64,000 nucleotides of DNA from Campylobacterota bacterium (GTDB lineage: Bacteria; Campylobacterota; Campylobacteria; Campylobacterales; Nitratiruptoraceae). The stretch is taken from contig WGAT01000068.1 of the NCBI GenBank assembly GCA_015494715.1, positions 1 through 64,000 of the forward strand. The letters run 5' to 3'. The translations under genes and the position numbers were made by a program. A model generated the notes under the pieces. That model saw only the letters and a list, made by a program, of their open reading frames with translations, did no database searches and was not told where the DNA came from. Shown one piece after another: positions 6,775-18,554 of the stretch (its first letter is position 1; each line of letters opens with the position of its first letter).

Positions 6775-7878
6775 ATGTTTATAGATAGCGTCGAACTCAC
6801 CGTCCATTCAGGCAAAGGCGGCCAAGGGGCTGTAAGTTTTCGCAGAGAAAAGTTTGTACCCAAAGGCGGACCCGACGGAGGGGATGGGGGCAAAGGAGGG
6901 GATGTCTACTTTGTGGTGGACAAAAATACCCATACGCTATCCCACTATAAGGGAAAAAGAGTGCTCAAGGCCCAAAACGGCCGTCCGGGTGAGGGGCGAC
7001 GCAAACATGGGAAAAACGGCGAGGATTTGGTACTCATCGTACCTCCGGGTACACAGGTGCTTGATGCGAATACGGGAGAGCTGCTGCTTGATTTGGTAGA
7101 AGATGGTCAAAAAGTGCTCTTTTTAGAGGGGGGGAAAGGAGGCAAAGGGAATTGGCACTTTAGAACCGCTTCCAACCAGCGCCCCACCTACGCTCAGCCC
7201 GGGCTTCCGGGCAAAAGCCGCCATATTAAGCTAGAGCTCAAACTCATCGCCGATGTGGGGCTGGTAGGTTTTCCCAATGTGGGCAAATCCACCCTTATCT
7301 CCACCCTCTCCAACGCCAAACCTGAGATAGCCAACTATGAGTTTACGACTCTTACGCCAAAGCTGGGTGTAGTGCGAGTCAGCGAGTATGAGAGCTTCGT
7401 GATGGCCGATATTCCCGGTATCATTGGAGGGGCCAGCGAGGGTAAAGGGCTTGGACTGCAGTTTTTGCGCCATATCGAGCGCACCAAGAGCCTTTTGTAT
7501 ATGATCGATATCTCAAGTTATCGAGATCCGATCGCTCAGTTTAAAACGCTTCAAAAAGAGCTTAAAAATTTTAGCGAAGAGCTGGCCAAACGAGATTTTG
7601 CCATCGCTTTGACAAAGATCGACACTTTTGATGTAGAAGAGGCCAATGCACGGATTCAACGCTTTATTGAGGGCCTTGGCTTACGGCCCGGGGGTGAAAA
7701 TCGCTATGGACTGGATGAGCGCTATTTGTATTATCTGCAAGAGCTACAAAATTACGATCCGATCAAGCCCTACTTCATCTTTCCTATCTCCGCAGTGGCC
7801 AAGATCAATATCGAACCTTTGAAGTACGCTCTGTACGATCTGGTCAAAAAGGCGAGGGATGAGAAGAGTCGTTCTTAA
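6775..7878 (+). CDS. obgE: ribosome-assembly GTPase Obg/CgtA
   Basis: A 367-residue essential GTPase that binds the 50S subunit and couples its maturation to growth. The glycine-rich Obg fold is at the N-terminus ([32 protein letters not shown]). The G domain shows G1 GFPNVGKST, switch [12 protein letters not shown]3 DIPGIIGGA, and G4 TKID. G5 is at PISAV. No long C-terminal extension. I start it at the ATG after AAGGATT, not at an upstream in-frame start inside rpmA, because the Obg fold begins [10 protein letters not shown]. Confidence 0.96.
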   Translation: MFIDSVELTVHSGKGGQGAVSFRREKFVPKGGPDGGDGGKGGDVYFVVDKNTHTLSHYKGKRVLKAQNGRPGEGRRKHGKNGEDLVLIVPPGTQVLDANTGELLLDLVEDGQKVLFLEGGKGGKGNWHFRTASNQRPTYAQPGLPGKSRHIKLELKLIADVGLVGFPNVGKSTLISTLSNAKPEIANYEFTTLTPKLGVVRVSEYESFVMADIPGIIGGASEGKGLGLQFLRHIERTKSLLYMIDISSYRDPIAQFKTLQKELKNFSEELAKRDFAIALTKIDTFDVEEANARIQRFIEGLGLRPGGENRYGLDERYLYYLQELQNYDPIKPYFIFPISAVAKINIEPLKYALYDLVKKARDEKSRS

Positions 7879-8629
7879 AGTCGGTAGTGCGGTCCTGACG
7901 GAAAATGGAGGGCTGGCCAAAGAGCGGATGAGCAATCTGGTGGAGCTTTTGGCCAAGCTGGCCAAAGACAAAGAGGTGATTTTGGTCAGTAGCGGGGCGG
8001 TGGCGGCCGGCTACACCCTCGTACCTTTAGAGCGATCCAAAGTGGCCAACAAGCAAGCCCTTGCGGCTATTGGTCAGCCTCTTTTGATGCGCAGTTACCA
8101 AAAAAAATTGGAGCGTTTTGGCATTCCCGTGGCGCAAGTCCTCCTGAGCGCGGATGATTTTGATAGCCGCAAGCGCACCCATCACGCCAAGCAAGCGATC
8201 GAGGTATTGCTACAAAACAAGGTAATCCCCATCATCAACGAAAACGACGTGACGGCAACCGAGGAGCTCGTCTTTGGCGATAACGACCAGCTCTCTGCTC
8301 ATGTGGCCTACTATTTTGATGCGGATATGCTAACGATTTTGAGCGATATCGATGCGCTGTACGACAAAGACCCCAATAAATATCCAGATGCCAAGCCCTT
8401 GCGAGTGGTGGAAAAGATTCCCCAAGAGCTTTTGGAGCAGCGCTGCAATCCCAACCACTCCTTTGCCACGGGAGGGATCGTTACCAAACTCAAAGCCGCC
8501 AAGTTTTTGACCAGACGGGGCAAGCCGATGTTTTTGGCCAGCGGGTTCGATCTTAAAGACGCTCAAAACTTTTTGCTTAAGGGCCGTCACGAGGGAGGGA
8601 CGCTCTTTTTGCCCGAGCGGTGCGGATGA
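7859..8629 (+). CDS. proB: glutamate 5-kinase (short form)
   Basis: A 256-residue amino-acid kinase that phosphorylates glutamate with ATP in the first step of proline synthesis. Motifs are [24 protein letters not shown] (ATP/substrate site), [34 protein letters not shown] and the [13 protein letters not shown] loop. The C-terminal PUA domain of the E. coli enzyme is absent, as is common for the short forms in this phylum. It overlaps obgE by 20 bases and truD by four. Confidence 0.95.
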   Translation: MRRVVLKVGSAVLTENGGLAKERMSNLVELLAKLAKDKEVILVSSGAVAAGYTLVPLERSKVANKQALAAIGQPLLMRSYQKKLERFGIPVAQVLLSADDFDSRKRTHHAKQAIEVLLQNKVIPIINENDVTATEELVFGDNDQLSAHVAYYFDADMLTILSDIDALYDKDPNKYPDAKPLRVVEKIPQELLEQRCNPNHSFATGGIVTKLKAAKFLTRRGKPMFLASGFDLKDAQNFLLKGRHEGGTLFLPERCG

Positions 8630-9594
8630 GAAGTTATCTCGTTCCTTCTCGTATCGACTTTTCTTTTCATCAAACCCCTAAAAGCTTTTTTGTCGAGGAG
8701 ATACCGGCTAGAAATTTTGGACAAAAGGGGCGGTTTGCCATACTCAAAGTACAAAAAGAGGGACTCTCCACATGGGAGATGATAAAGATTCTAGGCTCTT
8801 TTTTGCAAGAGCAGATCGGCTATGCCGGGCTTAAAGATAAAAACGCCACGACAATCCAGTATGTGAGTTTCCCCGCATCTCATCTTAGACAACTTGCCAA
8901 ATTTTCCCACCCTCGTATCAAAATCCTTCAAATACAAAGAAGCAATAGACCTCTTCGTATGGGAGATCTGTTGGGCAATCGGTTTGGTATCTGGATCGAT
9001 AGAGTCGATAACAAAAAATTTGGCCGGCTTCAAAAAGCTTTGGATAAGATTGCGCAAAAAGGCTTGCCCAACTATTTTGGCTATCAACGTTTTGGGCAAA
9101 AGGCTCTTGAGCAAGCCCAAGCCTTGATTGAGGGAAAATTTTTCACAAGGGACAAAAAACTGGAGCGCATGCTGCTTTTTGCCTATCAGAGCGATCTTTT
9201 TAATAGATGGCTGGATGAGCGGGTGCGCATCAGCCAAGATGGGCGCTTTAAACTTTTACTCGGAGATGTATACCAAAAAGGATCCAAACTCTTTACCCCC
9301 ACCCAAATTCCTCTGGAGAATTTCTTGGCCAAAAAGATTATGGTTACTGGACTGCTGCCCGGCTCCAAAGTCTATTTAGCTCAAGGGGAGGCGAGAAAAA
9401 TAGAGGCGAAATATGAGGAGTTTTTACCTTTGCGGGGTCAAAGACGAGCCGCCCTTGTCTATCCTCAAGATGTAAAAATTCGCCATATCCAAGATCGAGC
9501 CTATCTTGAGTTTATCTTACCCAAAGGGAGCTACGCTACCATTTTGTTAGAAAACTTAGCCGGTACAACAATCGATCACAAAGGATTAGAATGA
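8626..9594 (+). CDS. truD: tRNA pseudouridine(13) synthase
   Basis: A 322-residue TruD-family enzyme making pseudouridine at position 13 of tRNA. The catalytic motif is [17 protein letters not shown], with the nucleophilic Asp in LKDK. FFVEEIP near the start and NYFGYQRFG in the middle are family motifs, flanking the insertion domain. The ATG in the ATGA overlap with proB is preferred over a GTG six bases earlier. It is followed by fmt with a four-base overlap. Confidence 0.93.
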   Translation: MRSYLVPSRIDFSFHQTPKSFFVEEIPARNFGQKGRFAILKVQKEGLSTWEMIKILGSFLQEQIGYAGLKDKNATTIQYVSFPASHLRQLAKFSHPRIKILQIQRSNRPLRMGDLLGNRFGIWIDRVDNKKFGRLQKALDKIAQKGLPNYFGYQRFGQKALEQAQALIEGKFFTRDKKLERMLLFAYQSDLFNRWLDERVRISQDGRFKLLLGDVYQKGSKLFTPTQIPLENFLAKKIMVTGLLPGSKVYLAQGEARKIEAKYEEFLPLRGQRRAALVYPQDVKIRHIQDRAYLEFILPKGSYATILLENLAGTTIDHKGLE

Positions 9595-10499
9595 GAGTCG
9601 TTTTTATGGGAACGCCCGAGTATGCGACGAGGATTTTGCAAAGTCTGCTCAAAAGCGTTGAGATCGTGGGCATATTTACCCAGCCAGACAAGCCGGTAGG
9701 ACGCAAGCAGGTCCTCACGCCTCCAGACGTAAAGCGGTTTATATTGGAGAATGGATTGGATATCCCGCTCTTTCAGCCTCCAAATCTCAAAGATCCACAG
9801 ATTGCGCAAGAGATTGAGAAAGTACAACCCGATTTTTTAGTAGTGGCGGCCTATGGGCAGATCTTGCCAAAAAGTATCCTCTCCATCGCCCCTTGTATCA
9901 ATCTCCACGCCTCTTTACTTCCCAAGTACCGAGGAGCGAGTCCCATCCAGCAAGCACTGCTTGATGGGGAGAAGATCACTGGAGTAACTGCGATGCTTAT
10001 GGACGAGGGGCTTGATACCGGGGATATCTTGGCCTATTCGGCCTATCCAATCGCTCCAGAGGATACGGCGATCACTCTTTTTGACACACTTGCCGATCTG
10101 GCAGCCAGACTCGCTCCGCAAGTGTTACAAAGATACGAAAAGCTTCAAGCATTGCCCCAATGGGAGGTGGATACGAGCTACTGCAAAAAGATTAAAAAGA
10201 GCGATGGACTCGTGGCGTTTGAAGATGCCAAAAAAATCTACAACAAATACCGAGCTTTTATCCTCTGGCCCGGGATCTTCCTCAAAAACGGATTAAAGCT
10301 CAAAAAGATCGAGCTTGTCGATACCGCCAGCTCCAACACTCCTGGAGAAATTTTGGCAATCGAGCCAGATGGCGTAGTGATAGGATGTGCCAAAGGTCGC
10401 ATCAAAGTGCTTCGCGTGCAGCCCCCCTCAAAAAAGGAGATGGCAGCACTCGATTACATCAGAGGCAAAAGGATCGGTGTTGGAGATACGCTGGTTTGA
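9591..10499 (+). CDS. fmt: methionyl-tRNA formyltransferase
   Basis: A 302-residue enzyme that formylates initiator Met-tRNA from 10-formyl-tetrahydrofolate. The N-terminal catalytic domain has VFMGTPEYA, then INLHASLLPKYRGASPIQQA (catalytic Asn and His) and MDEGLDTGDIL (catalytic Asp). The C-terminal OB-like domain includes ILWPGIFLKNG. Length is normal. In the translationally overlapping obgE-proB-truD-fmt-birA-parA-parB chain. Confidence 0.97.
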   Translation: MRVVFMGTPEYATRILQSLLKSVEIVGIFTQPDKPVGRKQVLTPPDVKRFILENGLDIPLFQPPNLKDPQIAQEIEKVQPDFLVVAAYGQILPKSILSIAPCINLHASLLPKYRGASPIQQALLDGEKITGVTAMLMDEGLDTGDILAYSAYPIAPEDTAITLFDTLADLAARLAPQVLQRYEKLQALPQWEVDTSYCKKIKKSDGLVAFEDAKKIYNKYRAFILWPGIFLKNGLKLKKIELVDTASSNTPGEILAIEPDGVVIGCAKGRIKVLRVQPPSKKEMAALDYIRGKRIGVGDTLV

Positions 10500-11115
10500 T
10501 GTTTTGGATTCGACCCAAAAAAGACTAATCGAGGATATCAAAGCAAAAAACGCTCAACCGCCAATAGCCTACGCCACCACCCATCAACAAGCCGGTATCG
10601 GCAGTCGAGGCAATAGCTGGATAGGTCAAAGAGGCAATCTCTTTTTCTCCTTTGCCCTGCGGATGAAAGATATTCCAAGCGATCTGCCGCTTCAATCGGC
10701 AGCTTTGTATTTTATGTTTCTTTTTAAAGAGATTTTGGCGCAAAAAGGCTCTCAGGTCTGGCTCAAATGGCCCAACGATTTGTATATCGATCGCAAAAAA
10801 TGTGGTGGATGCGTCACCCATACAATAGGCAAGACTCTCATTTGCGGCATAGGGCTCAATAGCCGTGGGGCTCCTGAAAATTTTGGAGTACTAGATATCC
10901 AAATAGAGCATCACGAGCTTTTAAAAGAGTATTTTGATCTCTTGGCCTCTCAAATTCCATGGAAGCAAATTTTTAGCAAATATAAGATAGAATTTCAAAA
11001 AAATAGAGGATATACGACGCATATTGGCGATCGGGTGGTAACGCTTCAAGAGGCCTCTTTAGCCGAGGATGGTGCTTTGATACTCAAAGGAGAAAGGATA
11101 TATACCCTAAGATGA
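10477..11115 (+). CDS. birA: biotin--[acetyl-CoA carboxylase] ligase
   Basis: About 212 residues. Activates biotin as biotinyl-AMP and attaches it to AccB. The catalytic domain shows LDSTQ near the start, QQAGIGSRGNSWIG (the GRGR-like biotinyl-AMP loop, here GSRGN), WLKWPNDLYID with the catalytic Lys, and a short C-terminal domain. No N-terminal DNA-binding domain, so it is not a BirA repressor. The start is uncertain: GTG 10477 or TTG 10480, both inside fmt after AAAGGA. A longer frame starts at 10387, but its extra residues overlap fmt and look like shadow translation. Confidence 0.9.
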   Translation: MLEIRWFDVLDSTQKRLIEDIKAKNAQPPIAYATTHQQAGIGSRGNSWIGQRGNLFFSFALRMKDIPSDLPLQSAALYFMFLFKEILAQKGSQVWLKWPNDLYIDRKKCGGCVTHTIGKTLICGIGLNSRGAPENFGVLDIQIEHHELLKEYFDLLASQIPWKQIFSKYKIEFQKNRGYTTHIGDRVVTLQEASLAEDGALILKGERIYTLR

Positions 11116-11903
11116 GAGAGATCATAGCCATAGCCAATCAAAAGGGGGGAGTGGGGAAGACGACCACGGCGGTCAATCTGGCGGCTTCCTTGGCCAAAGA
11201 GGGCAAAAGCGTGCTTTTGATCGATGCGGATCCACAGGCCAACGCTACAACGAGCTTGGGGTTTAGTAGAGCCGACTATGAGTTTAATATATACCATGTA
11301 ATGATTGGTACCAAAAAGCTCTCTCAAATTATTCTTAAAACCGGCATGCAAAATCTCTTTTTGGCTCCTTCAAATATAGGTTTGGTAGGGATCGAGAAAG
11401 AATTTTACACTCAAAGCGAGAGGCGAGAGCTTATGCTCAAAGAGGCGATATCGGAGGTCATAGGAGAGTATGATTATGTCATCATCGATTCCCCTCCCGC
11501 CCTTGGTCCTATGACAATCAACGCTCTTAGCGCCGCCCATTCGGTCATTATCCCCATCCAGTGCGAATTTTTCGCCCTGGAGGGGTTGGCGCAGCTGCTC
11601 AATACCATACGGCTTATTAGAAAGACCATTAATCCTAGTTTAAAGCTCAAAGGTTTTTTGCCTACGATGTATAGCCGTCAAAACAATCTCTCCAAACAAG
11701 TGCTAGCGGATTTGACCCACCACTTTAACGATAAACTTTTCAAAGACAAAGAGAATGCCGCATATATCGTCATACCGCGCAATGTCCGGCTTGCCGAAAG
11801 CCCAAGCTTTGGTAAGCCCGTCATAGAGTACGACAAGAATTCTACGGGCTCTTTGGCCTATAGGACTTTAGCAAAAATCATTTTGGAAAATGCCCATGAG
11901 TAG
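11112..11903 (+). CDS. parA: chromosome partitioning ATPase ParA (Soj)
   Basis: A 263-residue Walker-type ATPase that works with ParB to segregate replication origins. The deviant Walker A is KGGVGKTTTAVNLAASLA, Walker A' is LIDADPQANATT, and Walker B is YVIIDSPPALG. No N-terminal helix-turn-helix, so it is the chromosomal Soj type. Overlaps birA by four bases and parB at its end. Confidence 0.97.
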   Translation: MREIIAIANQKGGVGKTTTAVNLAASLAKEGKSVLLIDADPQANATTSLGFSRADYEFNIYHVMIGTKKLSQIILKTGMQNLFLAPSNIGLVGIEKEFYTQSERRELMLKEAISEVIGEYDYVIIDSPPALGPMTINALSAAHSVIIPIQCEFFALEGLAQLLNTIRLIRKTINPSLKLKGFLPTMYSRQNNLSKQVLADLTHHFNDKLFKDKENAAYIVIPRNVRLAESPSFGKPVIEYDKNSTGSLAYRTLAKIILENAHE

Positions 11904-12738
11904 AAAAAAAGGTCTTGGTAGAGGTTTGGGAGCTATTTTGGGCGAGGTGCGTAGCGCCTATGAAAAAGAGATCCCCAAAAAAGAGATGGTAGAGATCGAT
12001 GTAGACGCCATACGGACCAATCCGTTTCAGCCAAGAAAGCATTTTGACGAGGAGTCGTTGCAAGAGCTGGCCGAATCGATCAAAAGCCACGGCCTCTTAC
12101 AACCGGTGGTGGTCATAGAGGATTTAGACGGCTATGTGCTCATAGCCGGGGAGAGACGCTTACGGGCAAGCAAGATAGCCGGACTCTCTAAGATCAAAGC
12201 AGTGGTAGCGGAGATCGATAAAGCGAAATTTCGAGAGTTTGCCCTTATAGAGAATATACAGCGAGAAGATCTCAAACCCCTCGATCTTGCCCAAAGCTAC
12301 AAAGAGCTGATCGAGGAGTATGGCATTACGCAAGAACAGCTCGCCTCGATCGTAAAAAAGAGCCGCACCCATATTACCAATACGCTGCGACTTTTGGGAC
12401 TTTGCGACTATACCAAGAGCGCTTTGCAAGCAGGCAAAATTACTCCGGGCCACGCCAAAGTGTTGGTGGGGCTTAAAGAGAGTGAGCAAAAGATTCTCAC
12501 CGATACCGTCGTTGACCAAAAATTGAGCGTCCGGGAGTTGGAGGGATTGATCCGAAAAATCAAAAAAGCTCGCACTGTTACAAAAAGTGATAATGCGACC
12601 CTCCTCTCCAAAGAGCTCCAAAGTTTGGTAGAAAGGCTTCAAAACCTCGGTTTTAAGGCTAAAGCGCTTAAAAACGGGGTACAAATACTTTTTGAGAGCG
12701 AAAAGGATATGGAGCTTTTTCGTAGCCATTTTTCATAA
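11896..12738 (+). CDS. parB: chromosome partitioning protein ParB (Spo0J)
   Basis: About 280 residues. CTP-dependent clamp that loads at parS sites and stimulates ParA. Begins MSRKKGLGRGLGAILGEV, the ParA-interaction tail. The ParB/Srx domain follows (FQPRKHFDEESLQELAESIK, VLIAGERRLRASKIAGL, and FALIENIQREDLKPLDLAQS with the ENIQR CTP-binding box), then the helix-turn-helix (ITQEQLASIVKKSRTHITNTLRL) and a C-terminal dimer domain. An ATG six bases earlier is an alternative start. I saw no parS-like 16-mer in the window. Confidence 0.95.
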   Translation: MSRKKGLGRGLGAILGEVRSAYEKEIPKKEMVEIDVDAIRTNPFQPRKHFDEESLQELAESIKSHGLLQPVVVIEDLDGYVLIAGERRLRASKIAGLSKIKAVVAEIDKAKFREFALIENIQREDLKPLDLAQSYKELIEEYGITQEQLASIVKKSRTHITNTLRLLGLCDYTKSALQAGKITPGHAKVLVGLKESEQKILTDTVVDQKLSVRELEGLIRKIKKARTVTKSDNATLLSKELQSLVERLQNLGFKAKALKNGVQILFESEKDMELFRSHFS

Positions 12739-12766
12739 TTTAATCTTTTTATATAGTTAAGTGTGA

Positions 12767-12772
12767 TAAAAT
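12767..12772 (+). promoter_or_regulatory. probable -10 box of the atp operon
   Basis: GATAAAAT in an AT-rich 62-bp gap between parB and atpF', with a weak T-rich -35 region. It is the only sizeable gap upstream of the ATP synthase genes. Confidence 0.45.
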
Positions 12773-12800
12773 CCGACCAAATTTGAAGTAAGGGAGAGGT

Positions 12801-13223
12801 ATGTTAGATATCAGTGTGGGACTGATGGTTTTTGTCGCTGTCGTCTTTTTCGTTTTGCTCTTTTTGCTCAACGGGTGGCTGTATCGTCCCCTTTTGCGTT
12901 TTATGCAAGAGCGGGAGGAGAGCATACGAAGAGATCTTGAGAATGCGCAAAGCAGCGAATCTGGAGCGCAAGAGCTTTTGGAAAAGGCCGAGAAAGTTTT
13001 GAGCGATGCAAAGCATCAAGCCTCTGAGATGAAGCAAAAGGCTTTAGATGAGGTCAAAGCCCAAATCGCCGAGCAGATCGAAGCAAAAAGAGCCGAATTG
13101 GCCAAAAAAGAGGAGGAGTTTTTACAACAACTCGCCCAAGAGGAGAAGAATATCAAGAGTGCCCTGATCTCTCAAATGCCGCTTTTTAAAGAGGCGCTCA
13201 AAGCCAAATTTAACAAACTATAA
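12801..13223 (+). CDS. atpF': ATP synthase F0 subunit b'
   Basis: A 140-residue stator protein with one N-terminal membrane helix (about residues 9-28, VFVAVVFFVLLFLLNGWLY) followed by a long charged coiled coil. It pairs with subunit b to form the peripheral stalk. The presence of both b and b' is typical of Campylobacterota, cyanobacteria and some other bacteria. First gene of the operon. The a and c subunits that usually precede it are not here. Confidence 0.92.
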   Translation: MLDISVGLMVFVAVVFFVLLFLLNGWLYRPLLRFMQEREESIRRDLENAQSSESGAQELLEKAEKVLSDAKHQASEMKQKALDEVKAQIAEQIEAKRAELAKKEEEFLQQLAQEEKNIKSALISQMPLFKEALKAKFNKL

Positions 13224-13234
13224 AAGGAGAGGGT

Positions 13235-13744
13235 GTGAATATTCGATTCGTCTATGTGCTCCTTTTCGCTTCGAGCTGGCTCTTTGCCAGTGAGAGCGGA
13301 GGGACCGATTTTGTACCAAGGACGGTGAATTTCCTCATTTTCGTAGCTATCTTGTACTATCTTGCGGCCGAGCCGGTCAAAAATTTCTTTAAAAACCGAA
13401 GCGCTTCCATAGCGGCGCTGTTGGAAGAGGTGCAAACCAAGCTCAAAAAAGCCAAAGAGGAAAAAGAGCTCGCTCAAGCTAAACTAGCCGAGGCGGAGCA
13501 GTTGGCCAAAGAGATTTTGGAGACAACCAAAAAAGAGATAGAGATCATGACCAAAGAGCTCAAACAGCACGCCGAACAAGAGATTGCCGTGCTCGAGCGC
13601 TCTTTTGAAGAGAACTTGGAACTCGAACGGCGTAAGCGGGTACGCCAGATCGTACAAGAGGTTTTGGAAGAGCTTTTTGAAGATAAACAGATGGCTTTGG
13701 ATAAAGAGAAGTTTATCAACCTGATTGTGAAGAAGGTGGCGTAA
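13235..13744 (+). CDS. atpF: ATP synthase F0 subunit b
   Basis: 169 residues with a hydrophobic N-terminal segment that looks like a cleavable signal (VYVLLFASSWLFASES), then a membrane helix (VNFLIFVAILYYLAA) and a long coiled coil. The b subunits of this group often show such a leader. It starts with GTG after AAAGGAGAG and overlaps atpH by one base. Forms the stator stalk with b'. Confidence 0.93.
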   Translation: MNIRFVYVLLFASSWLFASESGGTDFVPRTVNFLIFVAILYYLAAEPVKNFFKNRSASIAALLEEVQTKLKKAKEEKELAQAKLAEAEQLAKEILETTKKEIEIMTKELKQHAEQEIAVLERSFEENLELERRKRVRQIVQEVLEELFEDKQMALDKEKFINLIVKKVA

Positions 13745-14274
13745 TGGAAGAGTTGATCGCAAAGCGGTATGTCAAAGCCTTGATAGAGAGCTGTGACGAA
13801 AAGGAGCTAGAGGAGATTGAAGCCTATTTGATGGCTTTGGCCAAGCTTTTTAAAAATTGGAAAGTCAAAGAGGTCCTTATCTCTCCTGAAGTACGCCAAG
13901 AGGAGAAGCTCAAGCTTTTGCTCGAACCTTTGCAAGGAGCGAACAAGAAGCTTGTCAATCTCATCAAACTTTTGGCTGAAAAAGGGCGTCTAAACATTAT
14001 TCCGGCAATGGCTAGAGAGCTCAAAGACAAATTAGCCCTGATGAAAAGAAGCTTTGAGGGTCGGGTATATTCTGAGTTTGAACTCTCCAAAGATGAGTTG
14101 GCCAAGATAGAAGAGGCTCTTGAGAAGAGGTTACAAGCAAAAGTGACGCTCTTTCAAGGGAAGCAGAAGTATGACGGTATCAAAGTAGAAGTGGACACCG
14201 TGGGCGTAGAGATAGAATTTTCCAAAAGCAAGATCAAAAAACAGCTAATCGAAAATATACTCAAAGCAATATAG
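13744..14274 (+). CDS. atpH: ATP synthase F1 subunit delta
   Basis: A 176-residue cytoplasmic stator subunit that links the b/b' stalk to the top of the alpha3beta3 hexamer. Begins with the family's N-terminal helical bundle (IAKRYVKALIESC), and ends with FSKSKIKKQLIENILKAI in the C-terminal domain after the family's EGRVYSEFELS and YDGIKVEVDTVGVEIE strands. Overlaps atpF at a TAATG junction. Confidence 0.93.
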   Translation: MEELIAKRYVKALIESCDEKELEEIEAYLMALAKLFKNWKVKEVLISPEVRQEEKLKLLLEPLQGANKKLVNLIKLLAEKGRLNIIPAMARELKDKLALMKRSFEGRVYSEFELSKDELAKIEEALEKRLQAKVTLFQGKQKYDGIKVEVDTVGVEIEFSKSKIKKQLIENILKAI

Positions 14275-14286
14275 AAAGGAGAAAAC

Positions 14287-15804
14287 GTGGCACAAAAGTT
14301 ACAAGCGGACGAGATCAGTGCGATCATAAAAGAGCGTATTGAGAATTTTGAACTCAAAATCGATGTGGAGGAGACCGGGAAAGTCATCTCTTTTGGCGAT
14401 GGCGTGGCGAAAGTCTATGGCCTGAACAATGTCATGGCCGGAGAGATGCTTGAGTTTGAAAATGGCGACAAAGGGATGGCTTTAAACCTTGAAGAGGCCG
14501 ACGTGGGCGTGGTTGTCCTTGGCCGGGGCGAGGGTATTAGAGAAGGCAGCAGCGTCAAAAGGCTTGGCAAACTGCTCAAAGTCCCCGTAGGTAAAGAGAT
14601 GGTAGGACGCATCATCAACGCCATTGGTGAGCCGATTGATGGCAAAGGGCCTATTGAAGCCAAAGAGTACCGATACGTTGAAGAAAAAGCACCTGGTATC
14701 ATGGCCAGAAAATCTGTTCACGAGCCGCTCCAAACCGGTATTAAGGCGATCGACGCCCTCGTACCCATCGGGAGAGGGCAGCGAGAGCTCATCATCGGGG
14801 ATAGACAAACAGGTAAGACTACCGTGGCGATCGATACGATTATCAACCAAAAAGGTCAAGACGTCATTTGTATCTATGTAGCCGTAGGTCAAAAGCAATC
14901 CACCGTAGCGCAGGTGGTCAAAAAACTCGAAGAGCATGGAGCGATGGATTATACTATCGTGGTCAACGCTGGAGCGAGCGAACCTGCGGCCTTGCAATAT
15001 CTAGCGCCATATACCGGAGTAACTATTGGCGAATATTTTAGAGACAACGCTCAGCACGCTTTGATCGTTTATGACGATTTGAGCAAACACGCCGTAGCCT
15101 ATCGGGAGATGTCATTGATTTTACGACGACCGCCAGGACGAGAGGCGTATCCGGGAGATGTTTTTTATCTGCACTCCAGACTTCTTGAGCGAGCGGCGAA
15201 ACTCAACGACAAACTGGGCGCTGGAAGTTTGACGGCTCTACCTATCGTCGAGACACAGGCTGGAGACGTATCCGCATATATTCCAACAAACGTCATCTCC
15301 ATCACAGATGGTCAGATCTTTTTGGAATCCGATCTTTTCAACGCGGGTATCCGACCGGCGATCAACGTAGGTCTTTCTGTCTCACGAGTCGGTGGTGCCG
15401 CTCAGATCAAAGCGATGAAACAAGTGGCCGGTACCTTGCGACTCGATCTGGCTCAGTATCGAGAGCTTGAGGCTTTCGCCCAGTTTGCGAGCGATTTGGA
15501 CGAAGCGAGCCGAAAGCAGCTTGAGCGGGGTATGCGAATGGTTGAGATCCTCAAACAGCCCCCTTACTCTCCACTGCCTGTAGAAAAACAAGTAGTTATT
15601 ATTTATGCCGGAGTCAACGGCTATCTAGACGATATTCCAGTCAGTGCAGTGAGTAAATTCGAGCAAGAGCTTTATAGTTTTATCGAGGCTAAATATCCGC
15701 AAATTTATGAGATGATTCGAGAAAGAAAAGCACTTGACGATGAGATTAAACAGCTTCTCAACAAGGCGATCGAAGAGTTCAAGGCGGGCTTTAGCGCCGA
15801 ATAA
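14287..15804 (+). CDS. atpA: ATP synthase F1 subunit alpha
   Basis: A 505-residue non-catalytic nucleotide-binding subunit. Walker [12 protein letters not shown], the alpha-subunit Gln in place of a catalytic Glu, [20 protein letters not shown], and [18 protein letters not shown] are all present, with the N-terminal beta-barrel region [18 protein letters not shown] start after AAAGGAG. Full length. Confidence 0.99.
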   Translation: MAQKLQADEISAIIKERIENFELKIDVEETGKVISFGDGVAKVYGLNNVMAGEMLEFENGDKGMALNLEEADVGVVVLGRGEGIREGSSVKRLGKLLKVPVGKEMVGRIINAIGEPIDGKGPIEAKEYRYVEEKAPGIMARKSVHEPLQTGIKAIDALVPIGRGQRELIIGDRQTGKTTVAIDTIINQKGQDVICIYVAVGQKQSTVAQVVKKLEEHGAMDYTIVVNAGASEPAALQYLAPYTGVTIGEYFRDNAQHALIVYDDLSKHAVAYREMSLILRRPPGREAYPGDVFYLHSRLLERAAKLNDKLGAGSLTALPIVETQAGDVSAYIPTNVISITDGQIFLESDLFNAGIRPAINVGLSVSRVGGAAQIKAMKQVAGTLRLDLAQYRELEAFAQFASDLDEASRKQLERGMRMVEILKQPPYSPLPVEKQVVIIYAGVNGYLDDIPVSAVSKFEQELYSFIEAKYPQIYEMIRERKALDDEIKQLLNKAIEEFKAGFSAE

Positions 15805-15813
15805 GGATAGAGT

Positions 15814-16698
15814 ATGGCAAATCTAAAAGATATCAAAAGAAAGATCGGTAGCGTCAAGAATACGCAAAAGACCACTAGAGCGATGAAGCTGGTCTCTACG
15901 GCCAAACTTCGCCGCACCGAAGAGGTGGCAAAAAGAAGCCGATTTTTTGAAGATGCGATCAATCAAACGCTCAGCGAAATTGCCGCATCGATCAACCAGT
16001 ACAAGGTAGGCGGCATTAAGGGGCGCTATTTTGAAAAGCCCAAGATTCAAGGGGTGGTGGATATCGTCTTCATCACCGCCGATAAAGGGCTGTGCGGCGG
16101 TTTTAACTACCAGACCATCAAGACCGTTCGCAATCTTCTCCAAGAGTATGAGAAAAAGGGGACTAAAGTTCGTCTAAAAGCGGTAGGTAAAAAAGGGATC
16201 GAGTTTTTTAGCTTTCAAGGGTATGAGCTAGCCGATAGCGTCATAGGTCTAAGTTCTAGTCCCGATTACAAAGAGGCGGCTACTTTTATATCCCGCTCGG
16301 TGCAAGATTATCTAGATGAAAAGATTGATGGCGTAGTACTGGTGCACAACGGCTATAAAAATATGATCACGCAAGAGATCAAAGTAGTCCATCTCTTGCC
16401 TATCGATACGAGTAAATTTGAAGGAAGCGCTCCTTCTTCTTTGATTGAACTAGAGCCTGACGAGAGCGAAAAAGTGCTCGAGTCTTTGATTAATAAATAT
16501 ATCGAGTTTAATATGTATTATGCGCTTATCGACTCTTTGGCCGCAGAGCATAGTGCAAGAATGCAGGCGATGGACGCGGCGACCAAGAACGCCAAAGAGA
16601 TGGTGGAATCTTTGACGATTTCTTACAACAAAGCACGACAAGAATCCATTACCACAGAGCTTATCGAGATCATCAGTGGTATGGAAGCAATGAAATAA
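15814..16698 (+). CDS. atpG: ATP synthase F1 subunit gamma
   Basis: A 294-residue central shaft subunit. The long N-terminal helix (DIKRKIGSVKNTQKTTRAMK) and C-terminal helix (AAEHSARMQAMDAATKNAKE, then YNKARQESITTELIEI) form the rotating coiled coil, and GLCGGFNYQ is the conserved Rossmann-like motif. Ribosome site AAGGATAG, nine-base gap from atpA. Confidence 0.98.
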   Translation: MANLKDIKRKIGSVKNTQKTTRAMKLVSTAKLRRTEEVAKRSRFFEDAINQTLSEIAASINQYKVGGIKGRYFEKPKIQGVVDIVFITADKGLCGGFNYQTIKTVRNLLQEYEKKGTKVRLKAVGKKGIEFFSFQGYELADSVIGLSSSPDYKEAATFISRSVQDYLDEKIDGVVLVHNGYKNMITQEIKVVHLLPIDTSKFEGSAPSSLIELEPDESEKVLESLINKYIEFNMYYALIDSLAAEHSARMQAMDAATKNAKEMVESLTISYNKARQESITTELIEIISGMEAMK

Positions 16699-16701
16699 TA
16701 A

Positions 16702-18141
<1,440 letters not shown>

Positions 18142-18164
18142 CTAGTCTATAAAGGATAGGATGG

Positions 18165-18554
18165 ATGGATACTTTAAAACTTGAAATCGTTACGCCCGAG
18201 GGTCTTATCTTCCAAAATGATGTCAAAAGCGTAACGTTTCCCGGAGAAGAGGGAGAGTTTGGCGTACTGCCCAAGCACGCCTCGCTCCTCTCCTTGCTCA
18301 AACCCGGGGTGATCGAAATCACTCTCCCCGATGGCAAACAAGAGTCCATCGTCATCAACTGGGGCCATGTAAAAGTAGATGAAAACAAAGCGGTCGCATT
18401 GGTCGAGGGTGCTATTCCTTTAGCTGGCGGAAGTGAAAGTGAGATCGCAAAACGTATAGAAGAGGCGAAAAAACTGCTTGAGAGTGCGAGCGAGAGCAAA
18501 GCGGCCTTGGCGGCGGTGGAAGCTAGAATAGAAAAAGCGGCGAAAATTATTTGA
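18165..18554 (+). CDS. atpC: ATP synthase F1 subunit epsilon
   Basis: A 129-residue regulatory and coupling subunit of the rotor. The N-terminal beta sandwich has LEIVTPEGLIF, FPGEEGEFGVLPKHASLLSLLKPG and the C-terminal part is a two-helix hairpin (ESEIAKRIEEAKKLLESA). Starts on ATG after AAAGGATAGGATGG. Overlaps tolQ at TGATG. Confidence 0.96.
   Translation: MDTLKLEIVTPEGLIFQNDVKSVTFPGEEGEFGVLPKHASLLSLLKPGVIEITLPDGKQESIVINWGHVKVDENKAVALVEGAIPLAGGSESEIAKRIEEAKKLLESASESKAALAAVEARIEKAAKII

Noticed and set aside
10387-10476. Upstream extension of birA
   Set aside because: It lies inside fmt and reads as Cys/Arg/Gln-rich shadow sequence; BirA family similarity begins at the LEIRWFDVLDSTQ region.
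11890-12738. parS sites near parAB
   Set aside because: I looked for TGTTTCACGTGAAACA-like sequences around parAB and the rest of the window and saw none, so no origin-linked site is claimed.
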